Shown one piece after another: positions 1 through 7,469 of a stretch of 64,000 nucleotides of DNA. The stretch lies in the NCBI RefSeq assembly GCF_051967575.1, contig NZ_JBQCJW010000002.1:124001-188000 (forward strand). The letters are read 5' to 3'. The notes under the pieces are model-generated. The model ran no database searches. It had not been told where the DNA came from and worked only from the letters and a program-made list of their open reading frames with translations. The translations under genes and the position numbers were made by a program. The DNA is from Solibacillus silvestris_B (GTDB lineage: Bacteria; Bacillota; Bacilli; Bacillales_A; Planococcaceae). How positions within the stretch are numbered: the stretch's first letter is position 1; each line of letters begins with the position of its first letter.

Positions 1-294
1 ATCAAAGTTCGATTCGCTTGAGCCGATTAATGGTGGCATTTCTATATTCATTTCCGTGAAGGCTCTTTCAAACCCTTGTTCATATTCTTTCCATACGCCA
101 TCTCCCGAAAAATTTGCCATCAGCAATTGAACCGGTATCGCCCCGGCACAAAGCTGTTCCAAAATAGCGGTGCGGGCGGTGAAATAAGCCGTGATTTCAT
201 TTGGCGCTTGTACAATATCATGCTCTTTCGTCCCAATACATGCCGAATTATCGATTGTCACGATTAACCCGTTTACTTCGATTGCATTCCTCAT
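1..294 (-). CDS. cblS: Alpha-ribazole kinase CblS-like, partial (N-terminus only)
   Basis: The minus-strand frame opens at an ATG at 294 and is still open at the window edge, so about 98 N-terminal residues are seen. It begins MRNAIEVNGLIV and contains DNSACIGTKEHD, which resembles the N-terminal nucleotide-binding part of PurM/AIR-synthase-like proteins. It overlaps the stop of the ECF S-component gene by four bases (ATGA), so the two are translationally coupled. In Listeria and Geobacillus the pair CblT (alpha-ribazole transporter) and CblS (alpha-ribazole kinase) forms an alternative route for the lower-ligand nucleoside of cobalamin; the neighbours here (cobU, cobS, cobC) fit that job. 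The name rests on the resemblance of the N-terminus and on context; the rest of the protein is not visible. Confidence 0.7.
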   Translation of the reverse strand, partial: MRNAIEVNGLIVTIDNSACIGTKEHDIVQAPNEITAYFTARTAILEQLCAGAIPVQLLMANFSGDGVWKEYEQGFERAFTEMNIEMPPLIGSSESNFD

Positions 295-788
295 GCACTC
301 ACCCCTGCACGCTCTGCAACGGATTTTAAAACAGGCATGACGATGATGGCGATAACACAATTCACAACTGTTGCAATCGTCAATGAGGCGATTGAGCCGA
401 TGTAAAATGCCGGCGAAATTAAAAAGTAGAACGGTAACGGTGCAATAACTCCATTTGCAATGACAACAAACACCCATTTTAAAATATACATATTTTTACG
501 GTGCAAAACCGCAAAAATCGCGACAATGGCGAACATTTCAACTGCGATTAAAACATGAAAAACACCTAAAGGAAAACCGGATGTAAGCCCTGTTGCAATA
601 TGCCCAAGCGCACCTGCTGCCCCTGCAAAAACAGGTGGTAGAAAGAGGACGCTAATAACTGCTGGGGCGGAATCCAATGCAGCTGTCGCAATCACGCCAA
701 CCGGCACTTTAATAAAGCTTCCAATAACGCAAATTGCTGCTATTAATGCCGTTAAAATTATGTAACGCAATTTAGTTTTTTCCATCAT
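291..788 (-). CDS. cblT: ECF transporter S component, probable alpha-ribazole transporter CblT
   Basis: The gene encodes a 165-residue, very hydrophobic protein with about five or six membrane segments, the size and shape of an energy-coupling-factor substrate-binding (S) subunit. There is no ATPase in the operon, so it would share the general EcfA1A2T module encoded elsewhere. Its place between a CobU-like gene and a CblS-like kinase points to uptake of alpha-ribazole or a related cobalamin precursor. It overlaps the upstream gene by 17 bases and the downstream gene by four. The S-component call is strong; the substrate is inferred from context. Confidence 0.75.
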   Translation of the reverse strand: MMEKTKLRYIILTALIAAICVIGSFIKVPVGVIATAALDSAPAVISVLFLPPVFAGAAGALGHIATGLTSGFPLGVFHVLIAVEMFAIVAIFAVLHRKNMYILKWVFVVIANGVIAPLPFYFLISPAFYIGSIASLTIATVVNCVIAIIVMPVLKSVAERAGVSA

Positions 789-1200
789 GCTCTCCTTTTA
801 AAAATTGCGGAATGCCATACCATACACGAATAACCGTCTCTGCTTCATTGCAAAGCTTCTGGTATAGCCGACCGCAAGTATCTCTTAACTGACGCGCTCC
901 CCTTTCAAGCGGTACAACACCACGGCTCGTATCTGCACAAATGCAAAAAACTTCCGCTTGCCCGGAAATTTCAGCGATATGTTCAAAAATCCGCTGTGCT
1001 GCCTGCTCTTCCGGCTCATCTAAATACGGTAAAATGATTTGTTCAAAATCACTAATAATAAAACGTTTATTTTCGGTAACCTTCTCTATGCGGGGCAATA
1101 TCCCTTCACAAACAACGAGTTCCTTTTCAGGTAATTTCGCGACTAAAGCTTTCACATATGCTCGTTTACCGTTATATGCGCCTCCGAGTATAACGTACAT
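772..1200 (-). CDS. Short CobU-like NTP-binding protein (second CobU homologue of the operon)
   Basis: This 142-residue protein keeps a P-loop at its N-terminus (GGAYNGKRAYVK). Its C-terminal half follows the CobU pattern: DTSRGVVPLERGARQLRD matches the CobU motif around GxGIVPENRLxRxFRD, and a closing WYGIPQFLK corresponds to the family's xxGIPxxLK. CobU is the bifunctional adenosylcobinamide kinase and adenosylcobinamide-phosphate guanylyltransferase. This copy is about 40 residues shorter than the canonical CobU encoded at 2507-3049. It overlaps cobC by 49 bases. It may keep only one of the two activities, act on another corrinoid or alpha-ribazole intermediate, or be regulatory; the sequence does not decide. 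Confidence 0.7.
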   Translation of the reverse strand: MYVILGGAYNGKRAYVKALVAKLPEKELVVCEGILPRIEKVTENKRFIISDFEQIILPYLDEPEEQAAQRIFEHIAEISGQAEVFCICADTSRGVVPLERGARQLRDTCGRLYQKLCNEAETVIRVWYGIPQFLKGEHDGKN

Positions 1201-1748
1201 CGTAAACCTCCTATTAGTTCATCAACCGAACCCCAGCAAAGGGTATATATAGTTCGATGGTTTGCGGTCGTTTGCTGAAATGACTGCTCCTCCACGCTAT
1301 ATTTCGCAAGCAATAATCGAATGACCCCGCCGTGTACGACAAATGTATAATCGCCATCTTGTTTTACAATTTGGCGAAAACCTTCCAATACGCGCTGTTG
1401 AAACTGCAAAAAGCTTTCACCGTTCGGTATTGGCGTAGTGAGCGGATCGTCAATCCATGCACGGTATATTTCATTATACTGTAATTGCTCATATGTACAC
1501 ATTTCAAAATCGCCGAAGTTTAGCTCTCTAAGTTTTTCCTCAGCGAAAAATGGAGTTTGCGGAAAATAGCAGGCAGCCGTTTGTAGGCAGCGTTGCAAAT
1601 CACTGCCAAATACTTCATGTGGCTGGATCGGCAGCTGCGCTTGAACTTTCTTAATAATCGGTTCATCTGTCCAGCCGATATATTTCCGCTCTCTGTTCGC
1701 TTCTGTTTTTTCATGCCGGATTAAATGCACAGTAATGCCGTTAGCCAT
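1152..1748 (-). CDS. cobC: Histidine phosphatase family protein, probable alpha-ribazole phosphatase
   Basis: The gene encodes a 198-residue phosphoglycerate-mutase-like phosphatase. The phosphohistidine motif reads LIRHEKTEAN (RHE in place of the usual RHG), and the second catalytic histidine lies in FVVHGGVIRLLL. In cobalamin assembly CobC removes the phosphate from alpha-ribazole 5'-phosphate or adenosylcobalamin 5'-phosphate. It sits between cobS and the CobU-like gene, with a 28-base overlap with cobS, so the operon supports this role over a generic phosphatase. The fold is certain; the substrate is inferred. Confidence 0.82.
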   Translation of the reverse strand: MANGITVHLIRHEKTEANRERKYIGWTDEPIIKKVQAQLPIQPHEVFGSDLQRCLQTAACYFPQTPFFAEEKLRELNFGDFEMCTYEQLQYNEIYRAWIDDPLTTPIPNGESFLQFQQRVLEGFRQIVKQDGDYTFVVHGGVIRLLLAKYSVEEQSFQQTTANHRTIYTLCWGSVDELIGGLRCTLYSEAHITVNEHM

Positions 1749-2494
1749 AGCACAACCTCCAAACCCTCGCCTAATGCGCCAAGCAAATCGCCCGTCACCC
1801 CTCCAAAATGCTTCCGTGACCAGTTTCGGTAAAGTGCAACAATGACAAGCATTGTGAAAAATAAAACATATAAGCTATATGCCCCTATATAGAACCAAAT
1901 CGCAAATAAAGCCCCACAAAGCAAACCGAGTAAAACAGCGAGCTTTTTTGAATTGACCATACTTTTAAAATACGCCGCGAGTCCTGTTTGCTTTGCTGTT
2001 TGCATCGTTAAAAAGTAAATCAGCATCCCTGTGCGCGCGATTAACGGAATAAAAATAAGACATGGGATGATTGCGGAATGTCCCTTTAAAAGAAATTCAT
2101 AAATGAAGCCTATCTTTAAAAGCAGTAAACAAAAAACACTAATAACACCAAAGGCACCTGTGCGCGGATCATCCAAGATTCCCAATCGTTTTTCTTTTTC
2201 TCCGTAAGAAAAAAAGGCATCACTCATATCAATCCAGCCATCTAAATGAAGACCGCCTGTGAGCAGAATGAAACCGACAACAATCAATATGGCGAGGAGC
2301 AAGCTGGAAATATCGCTAAAGCCGGCAAGCGCAAAAACTGCACTTCCAATTATTGCGCCAATGAATAAACCAATAATCGGCAAAAAGGCATACATCCATG
2401 TAACCGATTTGGCATTCATATCAAGCTGCTTTTTTATCGGTACAGCCGAAAAAAACTGCCATGCCAATAGAAAACCCGTTATGCTGTTTTTCAA
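1721..2494 (-). CDS. cobS: Adenosylcobinamide-GDP ribazoletransferase (cobalamin synthase)
   Basis: This 257-residue integral membrane protein has CobS features: an N-terminal LAWQFFSAVPI, the acidic loop GGLHLDGWIDMSDAFFSY that binds the nucleotide substrate, DDPRTGAFGV and a C-terminal GGVTGDLLGALGE. CobS joins adenosylcobinamide-GDP to alpha-ribazole (or its phosphate) at the cytoplasmic membrane, the last assembly step of the nucleotide loop. It lies 12 bases after cobU and overlaps cobC. Length is normal for the family. Confidence 0.95.
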   Translation of the reverse strand: MKNSITGFLLAWQFFSAVPIKKQLDMNAKSVTWMYAFLPIIGLFIGAIIGSAVFALAGFSDISSLLLAILIVVGFILLTGGLHLDGWIDMSDAFFSYGEKEKRLGILDDPRTGAFGVISVFCLLLLKIGFIYEFLLKGHSAIIPCLIFIPLIARTGMLIYFLTMQTAKQTGLAAYFKSMVNSKKLAVLLGLLCGALFAIWFYIGAYSLYVLFFTMLVIVALYRNWSRKHFGGVTGDLLGALGEGLEVVLWLTALLCI

Positions 2495-2506
2495 TTTGCG
2501 CCCTCC

Positions 2507-3049
2507 TTATTTCCATTGTTGCACAAGCTGAAATTGTACTTCATATGCTTCTTCACTCCGATTAACGAACCACTGATGAAGCTGGCCCAAATTTTTGCGG
2601 TATAAATTCACTTCATCAAATTTTGATGATTGCTCGTCCAACACTTCATTTGACACGATTATTATTTGAGCACCTTGCGCATGCCAGTTGTCGAATTCGC
2701 TTTTTAACATTTCAATCGAATTGTGGATATATTCGCTGCGCTGCTCGGCTGATTCGCTTTCATACAATACATTCGAAAGCCATGTCGTCACACATTCAAA
2801 AAGCACGACATCATTTTCCGATAAACGTCCGAGCTCCTCAGGAATATTCACATGTATTTCAATCGTTCGCCACTCGGTACTTTGGCGTTGACGATCAAGC
2901 TGATGTCTTTTTATCCGTGCTTTCATCTCATCGTCAAATGCCGCACCTGCTGCAATATAATAATAATTTTTACCAGGACCATTTTGACTCGCCAGTTTTT
3001 CTGCAAAGGCGCTTTTCCCGCTGCGCACGCCACCTGTAATAAAAATCAT
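2507..3049 (-). CDS. cobU: Adenosylcobinamide kinase / adenosylcobinamide-phosphate guanylyltransferase
   Basis: The protein starts MIFITGGVRSGKSAFAEKLA, with the CobU P-loop GGVRSGKS, and has VVLFECVTTWLSNVL and IIIVSNEVLDEQ, typical of the family. It phosphorylates adenosylcobinamide and adds GMP from GTP to give AdoCbi-GDP for CobS. The start at 3049 is chosen because a strong GGGGGTG ribosome site (3056-3062) precedes it; an in-frame ATG 15 bases upstream lacks one. With this start the protein is 180 residues. The conserved asparagine-glutamate of the guanylylation region is present, but VLDEQSSKF differs from the usual VGxGIVP, so the guanylyltransferase half is somewhat divergent. Confidence 0.9.
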   Translation of the reverse strand: MIFITGGVRSGKSAFAEKLASQNGPGKNYYYIAAGAAFDDEMKARIKRHQLDRQRQSTEWRTIEIHVNIPEELGRLSENDVVLFECVTTWLSNVLYESESAEQRSEYIHNSIEMLKSEFDNWHAQGAQIIIVSNEVLDEQSSKFDEVNLYRKNLGQLHQWFVNRSEEAYEVQFQLVQQWK

Positions 3050-3075
3050 TGCCAGCACCCCCATATGGAAGATTA

Positions 3076-3108
3076 AAAGAACATGCTCAATATTGAGCTA
3101 TGTTCTTC
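3076..3108 (-). terminator. Hairpin between the PduO-like gene and cobU
   Basis: An inverted repeat (AAGAACAT ... ATGTTCTT with a GCTCAATATTGAGC core) follows the stop of the PduO-like gene and is followed on the minus strand by a short T-rich run. It can form an intrinsic terminator, but the run of Ts is interrupted. No separate promoter is obvious before cobU, so the hairpin may be leaky or act as an RNA-processing or attenuation site within the operon. Confidence 0.6.
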
Positions 3109-3644
3109 TATTTTGCCTTTTTTGTCGGATAGGATTTCGAGATGAACGGAATTTCTTCGAATGAATGCTCTTTGTTCATATAAACTGCCATGACGAAAAA
3201 TACATTCGCTAAAAGCCCTAAAAAGTCGAATAAAATTTCGGGCACTTCTCGCTCTTCACTTACCTTATGCAATGCACGGTACGATTTTTTCGCTTCGCTT
3301 CGGCAAATATGCAGCCTTGCTGAGCTTTCCACCCCTTGTGGCAGCAAAAACTGTTGAATTGTCTCTTTTACATTGCTCACATAAAAATCATAGCGGTCAC
3401 TTAGCCAGCTTAAATCCTCTTCTGTAATCGCCAATTTTCCGCGCACAGAACCGTTGGCATGGTATGCAAGCGGATGGATAATACGCAAGTCCTCCAATAC
3501 AATCTGCCCTTTTTCATCGTCCAATAATGTCGGGATGACCGCTCCGATACGTGTCGTCAATGAATCTGTACGAATTTCATAATCGACGCATGAGCTTTTT
3601 TCGCGCATAAATGGATAACATGAATAACGAATATCTTTTTTCAT
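3108..3644 (-). CDS. Divergent PduO-type corrinoid adenosyltransferase-like protein
   Basis: The C-terminal half of this 178-residue protein follows the PduO-type ATP:cob(I)alamin adenosyltransferase pattern: QQFLLPQGVESSARLHICRS parallels the family's FILPGGSxxAAxLHxAR, and a later LGLLANVFFVMAVYMN parallels LSDxLFxLARYxN. The N-terminal half is poorly conserved and the usual arginine-rich RRAER motif is replaced by SEAKKSYRAL. It may have altered catalysis or a corrinoid-binding role. It is the first gene after the cobalamin riboswitch, with a GAGG ribosome site seven bases before the ATG. Fold assignment is likely; activity is uncertain. Confidence 0.65.
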   Translation of the reverse strand: MKKDIRYSCYPFMREKSSCVDYEIRTDSLTTRIGAVIPTLLDDEKGQIVLEDLRIIHPLAYHANGSVRGKLAITEEDLSWLSDRYDFYVSNVKETIQQFLLPQGVESSARLHICRSEAKKSYRALHKVSEEREVPEILFDFLGLLANVFFVMAVYMNKEHSFEEIPFISKSYPTKKAK

Positions 3645-3803
3645 CTAAAGTTCCTCACATTTCAAATTTTATATTTTATTCCGCATACACGATGGACACA
3701 CTAAGCTCCCAAAAACTTATGCCAGCTTTAAAACTGCAGGATTTCCGATAATGCGGCAGTTTTCTCTAATTAAGCTCCAACAACCGATTCTGCATTCTTT
3801 ATC

Positions 3804-3837
3804 AATAAGAAAAGCCACCCAAGAAAATGGATGGCTC
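3804..3837 (-). terminator. Riboswitch terminator
   Basis: On the minus strand GAGCCATCC and GGGTGGCTTTTC form a stem followed by Ts. It lies about 90 bases after the cobalamin aptamer and about 160 bases before the first gene, so it is the likely expression platform of the riboswitch (transcription attenuation). Confidence 0.8.
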
Positions 3838-3925
3838 AAAATATCAAGATCGATTCCTATGAAATGACGAAAAGATTTTTAATGCCGTACATTCTCTCAA
3901 ATTCCGAAGAGGTGTGTCACGATCA

Positions 3926-4083
3926 GAAAAAGATTGGTCTCCTGGCTCCGCGCAGCTCTCTACTCATGAATGCCTTCCCGTCAAAAACAGTGGCAATCTC
4001 GTTCACTTTCATTTGCGCTTACAGTTACGGACATAGCTTCGGATTTCCGCCGAATTCCCATTTATGCAATTTGCATCTTTTCC
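3926..4083 (-). promoter_or_regulatory. Cobalamin riboswitch aptamer
   Basis: Read on the minus strand, the conserved blocks occur in the right order: GGGAATTCGGCGGAAATCC and GTCCGTAACTGTAAGCG (4016-4060), the B12-box region GCCACTG then GACGGGAAGGC (3972-3994), AGTAG, and AGCCAGGAGACC (3936-3948). The closing P1 stem pairs AAAAGAT near 4081-4075 with ATCTTTT near 3934-3928. Binding of adenosylcobalamin is known to switch off such leaders, here most likely through the terminator at 3804-3837, so the salvage operon would be repressed when cobalamin is plentiful. Confidence 0.93.
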
Positions 4084-4111
4084 CTGCAGATTTATTTGAT
4101 TTGTAAAACTT

Positions 4112-4139
4112 ACTTTAACACACTACAGGCATTATGCAA
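4112..4139 (-). promoter_or_regulatory. Probable sigma-A promoter of the corrinoid operon
   Basis: On the minus strand TTGCAT (4139-4134) and TAAAGT (4117-4112) are spaced by 16 bases and lie just upstream of the riboswitch aptamer. A start near 4105 would include the whole aptamer in the transcript. Confidence 0.65.
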
Positions 4140-4384
4140 ATAACTTTCCATTGAAATGGAATTCCATCAGTTGGACGTTTTCTTCCTCTTTCCTTGATTA
4201 TTTGATGGAAGAATCGAAATTCCGCCAAAAGCTTTTCAACACAACTCAATATAAATTTTACGCTTAAAGCAGAAAAAATTAATTCAAAGTAGATATAATA
4301 CGTTTAATTTCTATTCCCCAACTCTGCTTGCTATAATATATTTACAAATACAGGTAATAAAAAATCTGCCAAGGGGGTTATGTA

Positions 4385-6094
4385 ATGAAATGGGATTTTG
4401 AATATGATGTAGTTGTCGTCGGGTCTGGCGCATCAGGATTTGCTGCGGCCACTACAGCGAAAAATGAAGGCTTAAAAACGCTTTTAATCGAAAAGGAAAA
4501 GCATTTCGGCGGGGCTTCCGCTTTATCCGGCGGAGGTGTTTGGATACCAAACAACCGCTATTTGGTGGAAGCCAATGCTGCAGATTCCTATGAAGAGGCA
4601 AAAACTTATTTGGATGCGACTGTCGGCGATATTGTAAATGATGAAATAAAAGAGACTTACTTAAAAAAGGGCATTGAAATGCTTGATTATATGCATAATG
4701 CAAGCAAGCATATGCGTTTTTCCTATGCTAAAAACTATTCGGATTATTACCCTGCATTACCAGGCGGAAAAGGCGCGGGACGTTCGATTGAGCCTCTGTT
4801 AATAGATATAAATGAATTGGGAGATTGGAAGGATAAGCTCCTGCCTCCAACGATTGATACGAAGGGCTTTGTTATGACCGGGCAAGACTTTGTCAAAGTG
4901 AATATGATCACAAGAACGACTGCCGGAAAAGCAAGATCGCTGACATTAGGCTGGCGATTAATAAAGCATCTTCTGCTAAAGAAAAATTATGCGGCTTTAG
5001 GGCAGGCGCTTATGGCTCGCATGGGGTTGACCTACAAAGGATTAAATGGCGAAATGTGGCTGCAAACACCTTTTACAGATTTTATATATGAACAGGACCG
5101 TGTCATCGGTATAAAAGCTATAAAAGAAGGGCAGGAAATTGCGATTAAAGCTGAAAAAGGCGTTATTTTCGGGTCAGGCGGCTTTTCGAAAGACCAGGAA
5201 AAACGAGAACGCTTTTTGCCGACTCCCCAAAATGCGGCATGGACGAGCTCGCCTCATGGGCAAACAGGCGACATTATTTCTCCATTTGAAAAGCTTTATG
5301 CAAAATTCGGCTTAATGGATCGTGTGTGGGGAGCGCCTTCTATTATCGATCATAAAGGAAGACCGTTTTTCCTAGTGGCAGACCGCGGCATTCCGAATAT
5401 GATTATTGTCGATCAAGAAGGGCATCGCTATATTAACGAACCGACACCTTATCATGAGTTTGTCGATAAAATGTACGAGCACAATGAAAAAACAGGCGGA
5501 AAGGCTATTACTTCATGGATTATTTTAGATAGCCGCTCCAAAAAGCGCTACCTGTTTGCAGGTCTCTTCCCGATGCAAGGTTTCCCAAAAGAATATTTCA
5601 AAAATAATATAGTCTTTACAGGACAAACAGTGAACGAGCTCGAACAAAAGCTTAATATCCCGACAGGAAATTTAGTGAAGACGATCGAACGCTTTAATGG
5701 CTTTGCGCAAAATGGCAAAGATTTGGATTTCCATCGAGGCGAAACAGCACATGACAAATATTATGGGGACCCGACATTGAAAAATCCGAATTTACTTGAA
5801 TTAAACAGCCCGCCTTATTATGCATTAAAAGTATATCCTGGCGATATCGGAACAAAAGGCGGTGTTGTAATAGATAAAAATGCACGGGTATTGCGTGAGG
5901 ACGGTACCGCAATTGAAGGCGTCTATGCATGCGGCAACTGCTCTTCCTCTATTATGGGGCAATCCTACCCGGGTCCTGGGGCGACATTGGGACCTGGAAT
6001 GACTTTTGGCTATTTAGCGGCAATGCATTGTAAAGATAATGATATTCAACATTCATCTGGACCAAACAATGACACAAAGCTGATTAACGCATAA
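4385..6094 (+). CDS. FAD-dependent oxidoreductase of the 3-ketosteroid delta1-dehydrogenase / fumarate reductase family
   Basis: This 569-residue flavoprotein has an N-terminal FAD-binding motif (VVVVGSGASGFAAA, glycines 13, 15, 18), ALSGGGVWIPNN shortly after, and a C-terminal SYPGPGATLGPGMTFGYLA. In KstD enzymes a tyrosine and a glycine of this last motif are catalytic; Tyr528 and Gly532 match with the same spacing. KstD enzymes remove hydrogens from C1-C2 of 3-ketosteroids, but many Bacillales homologues have unknown substrates, and no steroid genes are near. It is monocistronic, with an AAGGGGG ribosome site before the ATG and a strong terminator after it. Confidence 0.8.
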   Translation: MKWDFEYDVVVVGSGASGFAAATTAKNEGLKTLLIEKEKHFGGASALSGGGVWIPNNRYLVEANAADSYEEAKTYLDATVGDIVNDEIKETYLKKGIEMLDYMHNASKHMRFSYAKNYSDYYPALPGGKGAGRSIEPLLIDINELGDWKDKLLPPTIDTKGFVMTGQDFVKVNMITRTTAGKARSLTLGWRLIKHLLLKKNYAALGQALMARMGLTYKGLNGEMWLQTPFTDFIYEQDRVIGIKAIKEGQEIAIKAEKGVIFGSGGFSKDQEKRERFLPTPQNAAWTSSPHGQTGDIISPFEKLYAKFGLMDRVWGAPSIIDHKGRPFFLVADRGIPNMIIVDQEGHRYINEPTPYHEFVDKMYEHNEKTGGKAITSWIILDSRSKKRYLFAGLFPMQGFPKEYFKNNIVFTGQTVNELEQKLNIPTGNLVKTIERFNGFAQNGKDLDFHRGETAHDKYYGDPTLKNPNLLELNSPPYYALKVYPGDIGTKGGVVIDKNARVLREDGTAIEGVYACGNCSSSIMGQSYPGPGATLGPGMTFGYLAAMHCKDNDIQHSSGPNNDTKLINA

Positions 6095-6105
6095 AAGTAA
6101 AAAGG

Positions 6106-6155
6106 AGGGGCTGTCGGAAAAGACCGATTTAATCGATTCTTTTCCGACAGCCCCT
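6106..6155. terminator. Bidirectional terminator between the flavoprotein gene and zur
   Basis: An 18-base perfect inverted repeat (6106-6123 with 6138-6155, core GGGGCTGTCGGAAAAGA) separates two convergent genes and is followed by a T-rich stretch on the plus strand. Its sequence closely resembles the hairpin after sigA at 27838-27897. Confidence 0.9.
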
Positions 6156-6180
6156 TACTCTTTTTATAATATTTTAACTG

Positions 6181-6591
6181 TCAGAGGCAATCCGGACATT
6201 TGCCGTATATTTCAAATTTATGTGCCTCAACGACATAGCCCGGCAGCTTTTCACCGAGCATATCCATTGGACAAACCGATAATTCCTTCACATTGCCACA
6301 ATCGCGGCATATAAAATGATGATGATGATGATCTGACTCGCAATGCATACGGAAATTGCGCTCGCCATTTAATTCTGTTTCTTCTAAAATATCCAATTCA
6401 ACAAATGTTGCCAAGTTACGATAAATCGTATCAAAGCTCATGCCCGGGAAGTCTTTTTTCAATACTGTCAGCAAATCACGAGCTGTCAAATATTTATCCG
6501 TAGCCGCAAACATATCCAATATCAACTCTCGTTTATCCGTTTTTTTATAGCCATTATCCTTCAATATTTCCCATGCGCGTGTTGCATTCAC
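6181..6591 (-). CDS. zur: Zinc uptake regulator, Fur family
   Basis: The 136-residue protein has a winged-helix N-terminus with FDTIYRNLATFVELDILEE, the DNA-recognition region of Fur proteins, and a histidine-rich CESDHHHHHFICRDCGNVKE metal region with a further C-terminal CxxC (GKCPDC). As the last gene of znuC-znuB-zur, with a four-base overlap with znuB, it is assigned as the zinc-sensing Fur paralogue and not PerR or Fur. The Zur box upstream of znuC implies autoregulation. Confidence 0.92.
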   Translation of the reverse strand: MNATRAWEILKDNGYKKTDKRELILDMFAATDKYLTARDLLTVLKKDFPGMSFDTIYRNLATFVELDILEETELNGERNFRMHCESDHHHHHFICRDCGNVKELSVCPMDMLGEKLPGYVVEAHKFEIYGKCPDCL

Positions 6592-7454
6592 AGTATCTCT
6601 TCCCCTTCCGATTTAATAGAAATTTTCAATAGTAATTTTTTAATAAATATGACAAATAGTAAAATAATAATTGATGTCACAACAATTGTCCCACCAGGAG
6701 CCAAATTCAAGTAAAATGCGGAGACTAATCCGACAATAACCGCCAGCTCCCCAAATACAATCGCCAAAATTATCGCTTCTTTAAAGCCGCGCGCCAAACG
6801 CATCGCAGCCGCAACAGGCAACGTCATTAAGCTTGATACGAGTAAAATCCCGACGATGCGCATACTCGCAGCAATGACTAATGCGACAACAATCATGAAT
6901 AATAAATGAATCCATTTCGCAGGCAAGCCGCTTGCCTTTGCATACTCTTCATCGAATGATAAAACAAAAAGCTCCTTAAAAAACAGCACTAAAAATAAGA
7001 TGACTACAGCGGCAATTGCCAGTACGACATATAAATCCTGTCTTGACACGGCGGAAACAGAACCGAATAAATAGCTCATTAAGTCCGTATTAAAGCCGCT
7101 TGCCAATGAAATTAAAATGGCGCTGATCCCGATGCCTCCAGACATAATAATCGGAATTGCCAGCTCTTCATAATGCTTATATAGGCGACGCAAACGCTCA
7201 ATTAAAATCGAGCCGCTCACCGAAGCGACAATCCCTAAATAGATTGGGTTCAATAACGCAAGCGCCGCAAATGATTGACTTAAATATAGACTTCCTGCAA
7301 TCCCCGCCAGTGTAACATGTGATAAAGCATCCGCGATCAATGAAAGACGTCTTACTACGATAAATACACCAAGCAGGGGCGCGATTACCCCGATAACAAG
7401 CCCTGAGAAAAAGGCATTTTGTAAAAATTCATAATTTAATATTGCTTCGATCAT
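6588..7454 (-). CDS. znuB: Zinc ABC transporter permease ZnuB/AdcB
   Basis: This 288-residue protein of the ABC-3 permease family has about eight membrane segments and the family stretch SLIADALSHVTLAGIAGSL near its N-terminus. It would form the membrane channel with ZnuC for zinc import. It lies 15 bases after znuC and overlaps zur by four bases. No znuA substrate-binding gene is in the window, so it must lie elsewhere. Confidence 0.92.
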   Translation of the reverse strand: MIEAILNYEFLQNAFFSGLVIGVIAPLLGVFIVVRRLSLIADALSHVTLAGIAGSLYLSQSFAALALLNPIYLGIVASVSGSILIERLRRLYKHYEELAIPIIMSGGIGISAILISLASGFNTDLMSYLFGSVSAVSRQDLYVVLAIAAVVILFLVLFFKELFVLSFDEEYAKASGLPAKWIHLLFMIVVALVIAASMRIVGILLVSSLMTLPVAAAMRLARGFKEAIILAIVFGELAVIVGLVSAFYLNLAPGGTIVVTSIIILLFVIFIKKLLLKISIKSEGEEIL

Positions 7455-7469
7455 TTTTGCCTACTCCTC

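Noticed and set aside
76..267. Plus-strand frame of 63 codons at the window start
   Set aside because: It lies opposite the CblS-like frame, which has a coupled start, a recognisable N-terminus and operon context.
3831..4106. Plus-strand frame of 91 codons
   Set aside because: It is the complement of the cobalamin riboswitch and its terminator; no ribosome site and no protein-like composition.
4385..6094. Steroid degradation locus
   Set aside because: Only one KstD-like flavoprotein is present and no other steroid gene is near, so the pathway claim is not supported.
6301..6345. Low-complexity ATG repeat on the plus strand
   Set aside because: It is the coding sequence of the histidine cluster in Zur, not an independent repeat.
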